DNA of 20,244 nt from contig PKWK01000204.1 in NCBI GenBank assembly GCA_003133205.1, positions 1-20,244 of the forward strand, given 5' to 3'. Positions 7,404 to 14,546 of the stretch are shown here, piece by piece. A program made the position numbers and the translations under genes. This DNA is from Granulicella sp. Its GTDB lineage: Bacteria > Acidobacteriota > Terriglobia > Terriglobales > Acidobacteriaceae. The stretch's first letter is position 1, and each line of letters opens with the position of its first letter. The notes under the pieces were generated by a model. It saw nothing but the letters and a program-made list of their open reading frames with translations, searched no databases and had not been told where the DNA came from.

Positions 7404-8708
7404 ATGTCGAACGGCTCAGTGGAACAGGGCGCGCATAGCGTCCACGCAGGCGGAGAGCGACTAATCCGCACGGCGCCTATCAGCGCGGCTTCAATTAGCG
7501 CAGCGGGAATTGCTGCAGGCAGCATCAGCGCGGCGCGGATCAGTGCGGACCGGATTGGCGCGGATGCCATCGGCGCGGCGAAGATCAGCGCGAAGCCGAT
7601 TATTGTGCTGCCGACGATTCCGGCAACGATGCGGGCGGCGGTGTATCGCGGGATCAACGATGTGCGGGTGGAGACGGTCCCGGTGCCGCTCAACGATGAT
7701 GGGTCGCTGGGTGCGGGCGAGGTGCTGGTCCGGATCGATACGTGCGGCATCTGCGGGACGGATTTGAAGAAGATTCATTCGGGGTCGCACTCGGCGCCGC
7801 GCATCTTCGGGCACGAGATGGCGGGGACGATTGCGATGGTGGGCGAGGGCGTCGTTGGCTTTGAGATTGGCGACCGCGTGATGGCGTATCACCACATCCC
7901 GTGCGGCAAGTGCTACTACTGCCGCAAGCAGACGTTTGCGCAGTGCGAGACGTACAAGAAGGTCGGATGCACTGCGAGCTTCGCGCCGGCGGGCGGAGGC
8001 TTCGCCGAGTACATTCGCGTGATGGATTGGATCGTCGGCAGGGAGGGGAAGACTGCTGGGTTGATCAAAGTGCCCGACGATATTCCGTTCGAGCAGGCGG
8101 CCTTTATTGAGCCGGTGAATACGTGCTTCAAGGCAGTGCGGCTGCTTGAGTTGCAGCCGGATGAGACGGTGCTCGTCATTGGACAGGGGCCGATTGGGAT
8201 TCTGCTGGCGGCGCTTGCGCGGCGTACGGGGGCGACTGTGCTGACCAGTGATCTGTATCCGGAGCGGCACGCGATTGCGGCGACGTTTGGACTGAATCAT
8301 CCGCTCGACGCGCGGGACGATGTGGTTGCTGCGGCAAAGGCTGCGACTGAGGGCCGGGGTGCGGACGTTGCGCTGGTCGCGGTGGGCGCGGATGCGCTGA
8401 TTGGGACGGCGATGGAGGCGATTCGTCCTGGCGGGCGGGTGATGCTGTTTGCGTCGACGCAGCACGGCGAGGCGCCGTTTGATCCGGCGGCGGTGTGCAT
8501 GGACGAGAAGACGCTGATGGGGTCGTATTCGGCGTCGGTTGCGATCAATGACGAGGTGGCGCAGCTCGTGTTTGCGGGCTATCGCGATGGGAGTTTTGAC
8601 CTGACGCGGCTGATCTCGCACAGATTTTCGTTGGAGGATTCGGTGAAGGCGATTGATCTGGCGTCGCACCCGCAGGCGGGGTCGATGAAGATTGTGATCA
8701 AGCCGTAG
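7404..8708 (+). CDS. Zinc-dependent medium-chain dehydrogenase with an N-terminal pentad-repeat extension
   Basis: This encodes 434 residues of the sorbitol/threonine/alcohol dehydrogenase superfamily. The enzyme proper starts near M76 (MRAAVYRG). Catalytic-zinc ligands are C114 (CGICGTD) and H137-E138 (GHE). The structural-zinc cysteines are C167, C170, C173 and C181. The NAD(P)-binding motif is G260-QGPIG265. Residues 1-75 are unusual: Ile recurs every five residues from 21 to 66. The ATG at 7404 lies 3 nt after hpnG with GGAG at 7394-7397, which supports the long form; M76 (7629) is the alternative start. It is the last gene of the hopanoid operon. A polyol-type dehydrogenase acting after HpnG could reduce the open-chain aldehyde of ribosylhopane to bacteriohopanetetrol. 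That role is inferred; the enzyme class is clear. Confidence 0.9.
   Translation: MSNGSVEQGAHSVHAGGERLIRTAPISAASISAAGIAAGSISAARISADRIGADAIGAAKISAKPIIVLPTIPATMRAAVYRGINDVRVETVPVPLNDDGSLGAGEVLVRIDTCGICGTDLKKIHSGSHSAPRIFGHEMAGTIAMVGEGVVGFEIGDRVMAYHHIPCGKCYYCRKQTFAQCETYKKVGCTASFAPAGGGFAEYIRVMDWIVGREGKTAGLIKVPDDIPFEQAAFIEPVNTCFKAVRLLELQPDETVLVIGQGPIGILLAALARRTGATVLTSDLYPERHAIAATFGLNHPLDARDDVVAAAKAATEGRGADVALVAVGADALIGTAMEAIRPGGRVMLFASTQHGEAPFDPAAVCMDEKTLMGSYSASVAINDEVAQLVFAGYRDGSFDLTRLISHRFSLEDSVKAIDLASHPQAGSMKIVIKP
7464..7601 (+). repeat. 15-nt / 5-residue repeat within the dehydrogenase N-terminus
   Basis: Codons 21-66 keep Ile in exact five-residue register: 21, 26, 31, 36, 41, 46, 51, 56, 61 and 66. 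From 26 to 63 the pattern is I-(S/G/A)-A-x-x with invariant Ala two residues after each Ile. At DNA level the units are degenerate 15-mers built on ATCAGCGCGGC-like cores, so both base and codon choice drift while the register holds. The frame has no stop or indel. It resembles, but does not match, canonical A(D/N)LxX pentapeptide repeats. Confidence 0.9.
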
Positions 8709-8791
8709 AGGCTTTGTGTCGGCTACCTGACGAATGACTATTCAACATATTTTTCCTCATTTTGTGAGGCTGCCAGCTAGACGCCGTGCCT

Positions 8792-8821
8792 TTGAATGTG
8801 TTGAAATCAGAGACCTAATTC
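8792..8821 (+). promoter_or_regulatory. Candidate promoter for the lipoprotein gene
   Basis: TTGAAT (8792-8797) and TAATTC (8816-8821) are 18 bp apart in a locally AT-richer gap of 160 nt. This would give a leader of about 40 nt. A weak hairpin at 8755-8769 (CCTCA/TGAGG) may end the hopanoid operon, but it has no T-run after it. Confidence 0.35.
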
Positions 8822-8868
8822 TGTTTGACGGGCCCTGCTAGCTGCGAATTCATCTTCTGAGGTGTCTC

Positions 8869-10935
8869 GTGAGCGCGTTGCGTCGCTATCTTCCTTTCGT
8901 ATTCTCTTTTGGGTTTCTTTTTCTCTCCGGGTGTGCCCTGGGCAATCTGAATGGGCCGCCAACAGTGTCCATGCTGCCGAAGATCTCGGGGGTTGTGCAT
9001 GGCGGGCAGCAGCCTGTCTCCGGCGCGACCATCCAGTTGTACGCGGCGAATATGACGACGGACCTGGGCGTATCGACGCCTTTGCTGACCTCGACGGTAA
9101 CGACGGGGAGTGACGGTTCGTTCTCGATCACGGGCGACTATACGTGTCCGGTGACGAATCCTCCGGTGTACCTGGTTTCGACGGGCGGGAATCCAGGACT
9201 GTCCGGCAACAATACCGACATCGTGCTGATGGCGTCTCTGGGGCTGTGCAGCAAGGTGACGAGCTCAATGTATGTGGTGATCAACGAGTTCTCGACGGTG
9301 GCAATGGCCTATCTAGTGGCGCCTTTCATGCAGGACGCGACCCATATTGGGGCATCGCCGACAAATTTTGGCGGCATGGCGCTCTGGTTCACGACTGCGG
9401 CAAGCTTCAATGACCAGCCCAACGGCCTGGCGTCGGCTTCATCGCTGTTGGGCCTGGAACTGAATACGTTTTCCGATATTCTTGCGGCGTGCGTGAACAC
9501 CTCAGGCGGGACTAGTGGGGACGGCTCGGCGTGCGGCAAGCTGCTGCAAAACACGGGCAGTACGGATACGGCGACGGCGGCGATGGAGATGACGCAGACG
9601 CCGTCGAACAACGCGACGGCGCTGTATGGGCTGATCACCGCGACACCGCCGTTCCAGCCTTACTTCGCAAGTGTGCCATCCAATTTCGCAACGACGGTCG
9701 GATTTGCCCTTCCGGCGAATTTTAGGGCCGGGGCTCTCGATTCGAGCGGGCGCATCTGGATCTACACGGGTGGGTGGACGTACGACACGGTTAACGATGT
9801 GAGCACCGACGCGCAGGGCGTGATTACGGTGTACGACAATAACTTCAACCAGCTTTTCACTGTGTCACCGGGAACCGGAGGTCTTTATTATCCGGACAGT
9901 ATGGCGGCGGATTCTTCGGGGCACGTCTTCGCGGTGAATGCGAACAACACCATCTCGGAGTTCAACTCGTCAGGAGGTGCGATCTCTCCGTCCGGGGGAT
10001 GGAGCACCGGCGTTACCACCGTTTTTACGGGCACGGGTTCGGGGGACTTGTACCAGACGAGCTCCGTACAGGCGGGACCGATCAAGATCGATGCGGCGGG
10101 GAATATCTGGGGGAAGATACAGAATCCGGTCGGAAACTGCTACTTCGAGATGAACTCGAGCGGGACGGTGATCACTCCGGCGAGCGAAACTGCGTGCACG
10201 ACGCTGGGTGCGCCGGTGGTAGGCGCGGGCGCGCCGGATGGCTCGGGGAATGCGTGGGCATCCGGTTCGTCGAGCATCGTCAAAGTGAATTCCGCAGGCA
10301 ACGTGGCTGCAACCGCGCCGTTGAGTTCCGGGTGTTTCTCTGCCGGGTCCAGCTCGAATTACCCTAGCACGACGTCGCTGGCTTACGACCGGGTCAACGG
10401 GCAGGTATGGGGATATTCGCAGATTGGTGCGGGGGTAATGAGCGACGGCGGCACACTGTCGTTCTGCGACGCGACTCCCTCGACGATTCCGACGATCACT
10501 CCGCCATCGTTCTCGCTTTTGACCCCCGGGAATCCTGTTTCGCTGAACGGTCTGCTGATCGACTCGGCGGCGCTGGACGGTGCGGGGAACCTGTGGTTCA
10601 TAACAAGCGGGTCGTTCGCGACGGGGACGGCCACGAGCATTACCACGTTCAACGGCACGGTAAACTTCTCGTCGTGGTTGGGTGAAATCAGTCCGAGCGG
10701 CGCGGTGCTCTCGCCGTTCAACGCGGGCGCAAACACGTACGGGTATCAGCCCACTGGGCTGGGTATGAATGTGTCGGCGAATGTGACGGAGCAGATAGCA
10801 GTTTTTAGCCCTAACTCCAGCATGGGCCTGTTGGGAATCGACAATGCGGGAAACATCTGGGCACTAGACTTTACGTATGCGCGGCGGGTGCTGAAGATCT
10901 CCGGGCTGGCCACGGCGAATACCGTGAATTACTGA
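8869..10935 (+). CDS. Surface lipoprotein with Ig-like N-domain and NHL-like propeller
   Basis: This 688-residue exported lipoprotein begins with a basic start (LRRY) and a hydrophobic run ending in the lipobox L19-S-G-C22. Next comes a carboxypeptidase-regulatory-like beta domain (about 38-100: ISGVVHGG, VSGATIQLY, GSDGSFSI). The C-terminal two thirds carry repeated blade motifs of the form D-S/A-G-x-I/L-W: SSGRIWIYTGG, AAGNIWGKI, GSGNAWASG, GAGNLWFIT and NAGNIWALD. These suggest a six- or seven-bladed propeller. The GTG at 8869 has GAGG about 7 nt upstream and gives a clean signal peptide. Composition is rich in Gly, Ser and Thr, as expected for a secreted beta protein. No catalytic residues are recognised, so binding or adhesion is more likely than catalysis. 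It stands alone. Confidence 0.8.
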   Translation: MSALRRYLPFVFSFGFLFLSGCALGNLNGPPTVSMLPKISGVVHGGQQPVSGATIQLYAANMTTDLGVSTPLLTSTVTTGSDGSFSITGDYTCPVTNPPVYLVSTGGNPGLSGNNTDIVLMASLGLCSKVTSSMYVVINEFSTVAMAYLVAPFMQDATHIGASPTNFGGMALWFTTAASFNDQPNGLASASSLLGLELNTFSDILAACVNTSGGTSGDGSACGKLLQNTGSTDTATAAMEMTQTPSNNATALYGLITATPPFQPYFASVPSNFATTVGFALPANFRAGALDSSGRIWIYTGGWTYDTVNDVSTDAQGVITVYDNNFNQLFTVSPGTGGLYYPDSMAADSSGHVFAVNANNTISEFNSSGGAISPSGGWSTGVTTVFTGTGSGDLYQTSSVQAGPIKIDAAGNIWGKIQNPVGNCYFEMNSSGTVITPASETACTTLGAPVVGAGAPDGSGNAWASGSSSIVKVNSAGNVAATAPLSSGCFSAGSSSNYPSTTSLAYDRVNGQVWGYSQIGAGVMSDGGTLSFCDATPSTIPTITPPSFSLLTPGNPVSLNGLLIDSAALDGAGNLWFITSGSFATGTATSITTFNGTVNFSSWLGEISPSGAVLSPFNAGANTYGYQPTGLGMNVSANVTEQIAVFSPNSSMGLLGIDNAGNIWALDFTYARRVLKISGLATANTVNY

Positions 10936-10992
10936 GAACGGCTCGAGGAACGCGAGTCACCACATTTGTGTCCGGTTCTACGGACGGCGGAT

Positions 10993-10998
10993 TATGCT
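10993..10998 (+). promoter_or_regulatory. -10 box (TATGCT) for the small membrane protein, leaderless
   Basis: TATGCT ends 6 nt before the ATG at 11005, and no Shine-Dalgarno sequence is present. The nearest -35-like element, TTGTGT (10966-10971), is too far away at 21 bp, so the -10 hexamer is the main support. Confidence 0.45.
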
Positions 10999-11004
10999 TA
11001 TCGG

Positions 11005-11445
11005 ATGAGAGCAGTCAGTTTGCCGGCCCGAATGTTTTACGCGGTGGTTGCTATCCCGGTGGGGGGAGCTGCGGGCTTCTATTCGAGCATGGCGCTGCTG
11101 CCGAAGCTGGCGACGATCTTTCCGCAACTGGACGGGGATATTGAGGGGTACGGATTCTTCAAGATAGCGCTTGGCGTGGGTGCTGCACTGGCTTTCACTT
11201 TGTCCCTACTGGCGCTGACTCTGCCGTGGAAAAGGCATCGGAAACGTAGCGGCAGGGCGTGGCGGATTGCAGCCTCATGTGCGTTGGTGGTGGTCACGTC
11301 GGCCGGGCTTTCGGCGGATGGGTATTCGCTTCTCTACGATCTCGCATTCGCTGCCTGGCTGGCCTACACGCTGGCGTTCACCTTTGTGAGATATGGCGTG
11401 ACCGACGAGGCAAGGCGGAGTTCCCGCGCTTCTTCGCCCTACTAA
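11005..11445 (+). CDS. Small integral membrane protein, unknown function
   Basis: This 146-residue protein has four predicted hydrophobic segments: about 10-32, 49-73, 86-105 and 110-132. A basic loop (KRHRKRSGR) lies between segments two and three and should be cytoplasmic. The C-tail is charged and short. No known family motif was recognised. The frame is open back to 10966, but the ATG at 11005 is preferred because a TATGCT -10 box lies exactly 6 nt upstream. It stands between the lipoprotein and uxaC, about 70 and 160 nt away respectively, so it is probably a single transcription unit. Confidence 0.65.
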   Translation: MRAVSLPARMFYAVVAIPVGGAAGFYSSMALLPKLATIFPQLDGDIEGYGFFKIALGVGAALAFTLSLLALTLPWKRHRKRSGRAWRIAASCALVVVTSAGLSADGYSLLYDLAFAAWLAYTLAFTFVRYGVTDEARRSSRASSPY

Positions 11446-11467
11446 CCACGCAGTTTCGCCGCGCAGG

Positions 11468-11496
11468 TTGACCTATGTTAAGTCAGCCTTTAGACT
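11468..11496 (+). promoter_or_regulatory. Sigma70-type promoter for uxaC
   Basis: TTGACC (11468-11473) and TAGACT (11491-11496) are separated by exactly 17 bp. Transcription would start near 11503, leaving a leader of about 100 nt before uxaC. This is the best -35/-10 pair in the window. Confidence 0.65.
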
Positions 11497-11603
11497 TCTT
11501 AGTCGGCGCAAATATTGCCCCGTGCCGGGTTGAAGACCAACAAGAGCGTCAGAAATGACGCCACGACCGGGAGCAGCGCCGAACTAGAGGAGTAAGTGAC
11601 CCA

Positions 11604-13001
11604 ATGCTGGATGCAAACCGGCTTTTTCCTGCCGAAACCACCGCCCGCGCCATAGCCGTCAAGCTGTATGAGACTGTTCGCGACCTGCCCCTCCTATCGC
11701 CGCATGGCCACACTGATCCGCGGTGGTTTGCCGAGAACAAGCCGTTTCCCAATCCGGCGGCGCTTTTCATTCAGCCTGACCACTACATCTTCCGGATGCT
11801 GTACTCGCAGGGCGTTTCGCTGGAATCGCTGGGGATTCCGCAGGTGGATGGCAAGGAGAGTGCCGATCCGCGCGAGGTGTGGCGGATCTTCGCCAGAAAT
11901 TACTACCTGTTCCGCGGCACGCCTACGCGCCTGTGGCTCGACTATGCGTTCAGCGAGCAGTTCGGGCTGACCGACCGCCTGTCTCCCGCCAACGCCGATG
12001 AGTATTACGAGATCATCGCGAAAAAGCTGCAGACGCCCGAGTTCCTCCCGCGCGCGCTGTTCGACAGCTTCAAGCTCGAGGTTCTGTCGACTACGGACGC
12101 TGCGGTCGATTCGCTCGAGTATCACCAGGCGATCAAGGCCTCGGGATGGAAAGGTCGCGTGCTGCCCACGTTTCGGCCTGATGCTGTGATCGATGCCGAG
12201 TATTCGGGCTTCCAGGACAACCTGAAGAAGCTGGGCGAAGTCTCTGGCGAGGACGTCTCCAACTGGAAGGGCTACCTTGCGGCACTGCGTTCGCGCCGGG
12301 CGTTCTTCAAGAAGAACGGCGCGACGGCGACGGATCATGGCCATCTGACCGCGCTGACTGCCGACCTCTCACTGCAGGACGCCGAGCGGCTGTACAGTCG
12401 CATTTACACGGGCAAGATCCAGCCGGGCGACGTGGAACTCTTCCAGGCGCAGATGCTGACCGAGATGGCGGGTATGAGCGTCGAGGACGGGCTGACGATG
12501 CAGCTTCATCCGGGCTCGGTGCGCAACTACAACAAGGTGGTGTACGACAAATTTGGGCGCGACAAGGGCGCGGATATTCCGTCGCCGACCGAGTACGTGC
12601 GCGCGCTGCGGCCGCTGCTCTCGAAGTACGGCAATGAGGCGAACTTCACGCTGATCCTGTTCACGCTGGATGAGACGACGTTTTCGCGCGAACTCGCGCC
12701 GATCGCGGGCCATTTTCCGTCGGTGAAGCTGGGGCCACCGTGGTGGTTTCTCGACTCGCCGGAAGGCATGATGCGCTTCCGCGAGACGGCGGTGGAGACG
12801 GCGGGCTTCTACAATACCGTCGGCTTCAACGACGACACGCGGGCGTTCCTGTCGATTCCTGCGCGGCACGATGTCGCTCGGCGGGTCGACTGCGCGTTCC
12901 TCGCGCGGCTGGTTGCGGAACACCGGCTGGATGAGTCGGAGGCGTTTGAGGTGGTAAAGGATCTGGCCGTCAACCTGGTACGGAAGGCTTACAAACTGTA
13001 G
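11604..13001 (+). CDS. uxaC: Glucuronate (uronate) isomerase
   Basis: This 465-residue cytoplasmic isomerase converts D-glucuronate to fructuronate and galacturonate to tagaturonate in hexuronate catabolism. It belongs to the amidohydrolase superfamily. The family N-terminus is clear (RLFPAE, then LPLLSPHGHTDP with the metal-site H34-G-H36, then WFAENKPFPNPA). Further family segments are RMLYSQGVSLESLG and LQLHPGSVRNYN in the middle, and GPPWWFLDSPEGMMRFRE and GFNDDTRAFLSIPARHDVARR near the end. Length is normal. The ATG at 11604 follows GAGGAG (11587-11592) at a slightly long spacing of 11 nt. It has its own promoter upstream and a hairpin terminator 35 nt downstream, so it is monocistronic. 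No other uronate gene is in the window; the GH43-like glycosidase 2 kb away might feed sugars, but this is not shown. Confidence 0.95.
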   Translation: MLDANRLFPAETTARAIAVKLYETVRDLPLLSPHGHTDPRWFAENKPFPNPAALFIQPDHYIFRMLYSQGVSLESLGIPQVDGKESADPREVWRIFARNYYLFRGTPTRLWLDYAFSEQFGLTDRLSPANADEYYEIIAKKLQTPEFLPRALFDSFKLEVLSTTDAAVDSLEYHQAIKASGWKGRVLPTFRPDAVIDAEYSGFQDNLKKLGEVSGEDVSNWKGYLAALRSRRAFFKKNGATATDHGHLTALTADLSLQDAERLYSRIYTGKIQPGDVELFQAQMLTEMAGMSVEDGLTMQLHPGSVRNYNKVVYDKFGRDKGADIPSPTEYVRALRPLLSKYGNEANFTLILFTLDETTFSRELAPIAGHFPSVKLGPPWWFLDSPEGMMRFRETAVETAGFYNTVGFNDDTRAFLSIPARHDVARRVDCAFLARLVAEHRLDESEAFEVVKDLAVNLVRKAYKL

Positions 13002-13035
13002 CTGGCAAGGCTCGTCGTGAATGTTGGATGTAGAG

Positions 13036-13062
13036 TGCCCCACCTTGTGGTGGGGCATTTTG
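13036..13062 (+). terminator. Rho-independent-like terminator after uxaC
   Basis: TGCCCCACC (13036-13044) pairs perfectly with GGTGGGGCA (13049-13057) around a TTGT loop and runs into TTTTG. It also lies inside an upstream extension of the aminotransferase frame, which argues against using a start before it. Confidence 0.8.
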
Positions 13063-13076
13063 CTGTGGCAATGCCC

Positions 13077-13082
13077 TACCAT
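13077..13082 (+). promoter_or_regulatory. -10 box (TACCAT) for the aminotransferase, leaderless
   Basis: TACCAT ends 6 nt before the GTG at 13089, the same geometry as for ispH, the small membrane protein and the GH43 gene. There is no ribosome-binding site. It lies just after the uxaC terminator, where a new promoter is needed. Confidence 0.4.
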
Positions 13083-13088
13083 GGTCTT

Positions 13089-14321
13089 GTGAGCCGATTC
13101 TCTTCACGCACTTCGTGGGATGCAGGTGAGAGCAGCTATGCGGCTGCGGTGCGCGAGGCGCGGGCTTCGGGGCAGCGGCTGTACGACCTGACCGTATCGA
13201 ATCCTACGCAGTGTGGGTTTTCGTACGATGCGGAGGCGTTGCTGGGTGCGCTGGCTGATCCGCGTGCGCTGGTCTATGATCCCGATCCGCGGGGGATGAG
13301 GGTCGCTCGGGAAGCTGTGGTGGGGTACTACGCCGGGCACGGGGCGGAGGTGGCCGTCGATGACCTGGTGCTGACGACGAGCACCAGTGAGAGCTACAGC
13401 TTTCTGTTTCGACTGCTGTGCGATCCGGGGGACGAGGTGCTGGTCGCGCAGCCGAGCTATCCGCTGTTCGACTTTCTGGCTGACCTCGACGATGTGCGGC
13501 TGCGGCCGTATCCGCTGTTCTACGACCATGGGTGGTGGATCGACTTCGCGGAACTTGAGCGGGCGATAACGCCTCGGACGCGGGCGGTGATTGTGGTGCA
13601 TCCGAATAATCCGACTGGCCACTGGACCGGCGCGGCCGAGAGGGAGGCGCTGGAGGCGATGTGCGCGCGGCATGGGCTGGCGCTGATCGTGGATGAGGTG
13701 TTTCTGGATTATCCGCTGCGGGAGTGCTTCGCACCGCAATCGAAAGACGCGGCGGCGCGGAGTTTTGCGTGCGGGACGCATCCGGCGCTGACGTTCGTGC
13801 TGAGTGGGCTGAGCAAGATTGCGGGTCTGCCGCAGATGAAGGCGGCGTGGATTGCGACGCTGGGGCCGGAGCGGGCGCCGACCGAGGCGCTGGGGCGACT
13901 GGAGATTGTGGCGGACACGTTTCTGTCGATGAATGCGCCGGTGCAGTTGGCGATGGGGTCGTGGCTCGCGGGGGCGGGGGAGATGCAGCAGCAGATTCGG
14001 GAGCGTGCACGGGGGAACCTGGCGACGCTGCGTCGCATTGCTGAGGGAGCGCCCGGGCGGCTACAGGTTCTGGAGGTGGATGCTGGTTGGAGCGCTGTGG
14101 TGGGACTGCCGGGGTGCGTAGGGGAGGCGGACTGCGCGGAGCGTCTGGTGCGGGAGTGTGGGGTGGTGGTGCATCCCGGCGGGTTCTACGGGATGGCGGA
14201 AGGGAGCCGTGTGGTGGTGAGTCTGATCGGGCCAGCGGCGGAGTTTGAGGCAGGCATGCAGAGGGCCACATCTGAGATTCCCACAGGCCAAAGACTTCAA
14301 GTCTCGGATGAACTCAAGTAA
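13089..14321 (+). CDS. PLP-dependent aminotransferase, class I/II (fold type I)
   Basis: This protein has about 410 residues. It opens with the FSSRTSW motif seen in a group of aspartate-aminotransferase-like enzymes. It continues with DLTVSNPTQCG (substrate-binding N-P-T), NPNNPTG near residue 174, an IVDEVFLDYPL strand carrying the PLP-binding Asp and Tyr, and the Schiff-base lysine K243 in SGLSKIAGLPQMK. The substrate is not evident; aspartate, alanine or aromatic amino acids are possible. The frame is open from 13017, but that region contains the uxaC terminator. The GTG at 13089 puts the first residues at the usual family N-terminus and has a -10 box 6 nt away. An ATG at 13071 is the alternative. 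The gene ends at a convergent gap. Confidence 0.85.
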   Translation: MSRFSSRTSWDAGESSYAAAVREARASGQRLYDLTVSNPTQCGFSYDAEALLGALADPRALVYDPDPRGMRVAREAVVGYYAGHGAEVAVDDLVLTTSTSESYSFLFRLLCDPGDEVLVAQPSYPLFDFLADLDDVRLRPYPLFYDHGWWIDFAELERAITPRTRAVIVVHPNNPTGHWTGAAEREALEAMCARHGLALIVDEVFLDYPLRECFAPQSKDAAARSFACGTHPALTFVLSGLSKIAGLPQMKAAWIATLGPERAPTEALGRLEIVADTFLSMNAPVQLAMGSWLAGAGEMQQQIRERARGNLATLRRIAEGAPGRLQVLEVDAGWSAVVGLPGCVGEADCAERLVRECGVVVHPGGFYGMAEGSRVVVSLIGPAAEFEAGMQRATSEIPTGQRLQVSDELK

Positions 14322-14420
14322 TAAACATAGCGCCGGAATATATCATGTATGACATTAGAATAAGTTACGTAACAAATTGATATTAAACATAGTTATATTA
14401 TGATGTGTGACGAAATGACG
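14322..14420. other. AT-rich island with imperfect direct repeats
   Basis: This 100-nt stretch is far richer in A and T than everything around it. TAAACATAG occurs twice (14322-14330 and 14384-14392). Each copy is followed by a similar ATG(T)-x-TGAC block (14345-14353 and 14403-14411). GTTACGTAAC forms a 10-bp palindrome near 14364-14373. No open frame of note crosses it. It could be a remnant of transferred DNA, a nucleoid-protein site or a promoter-like region; none can be chosen from the sequence. Confidence 0.6.
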
Positions 14421-14446
14421 ACAGCGACATGGGGTGTATCTATGTC

Positions 14447-14541
14447 GGGCTTTCAGCCCTCTGGATCCGTGGGCGATCCTAACCTGGGCCTTCGGCCCAG
14501 GCTGGGATATGGCGCGCTTTCAGCGCTTCGAGCCCAGAGGG
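14447..14541. repeat. Composite palindromic repeat, copy 2 (convergent gap)
   Basis: Three nested inverted repeats are present. GGGCT/AGCCC (14447-14459) and CCTGGGCC/GGCCCAGG (14483-14501) each surround a TTC loop. CCCTCTGG (14457-14464) pairs with CCAGAGGG (14534-14541), enclosing the central hairpin. The 14481-14532 part aligns with the copy at 3911-3963. It lies between the 3' ends of two convergent genes, so it may also work as a bidirectional transcription stop, though T-runs are lacking. Confidence 0.75.
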
Positions 14542-14546
14542 TATTT

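Noticed and set aside
7464..7601. CRISPR-like or minisatellite array
   Set aside because: The period is 15 nt without spacers, and the protein register, not the DNA, is what is kept.
6806..7750. 314-residue minus-strand frame opposite hpnG and the dehydrogenase start
   Set aside because: Ala/Ser/Ile low complexity mirrors the repeat on the plus strand. No start signal or domain is seen.
13017..13088. Upstream extension of the aminotransferase
   Set aside because: It reads straight through the uxaC terminator hairpin; the family N-terminus (FSSRTSW) fits the GTG at 13089.
13204..14271. 355-residue minus-strand frame opposite the aminotransferase
   Set aside because: Extreme Pro/Ser/Ala content and no motif; the plus-strand enzyme is complete.
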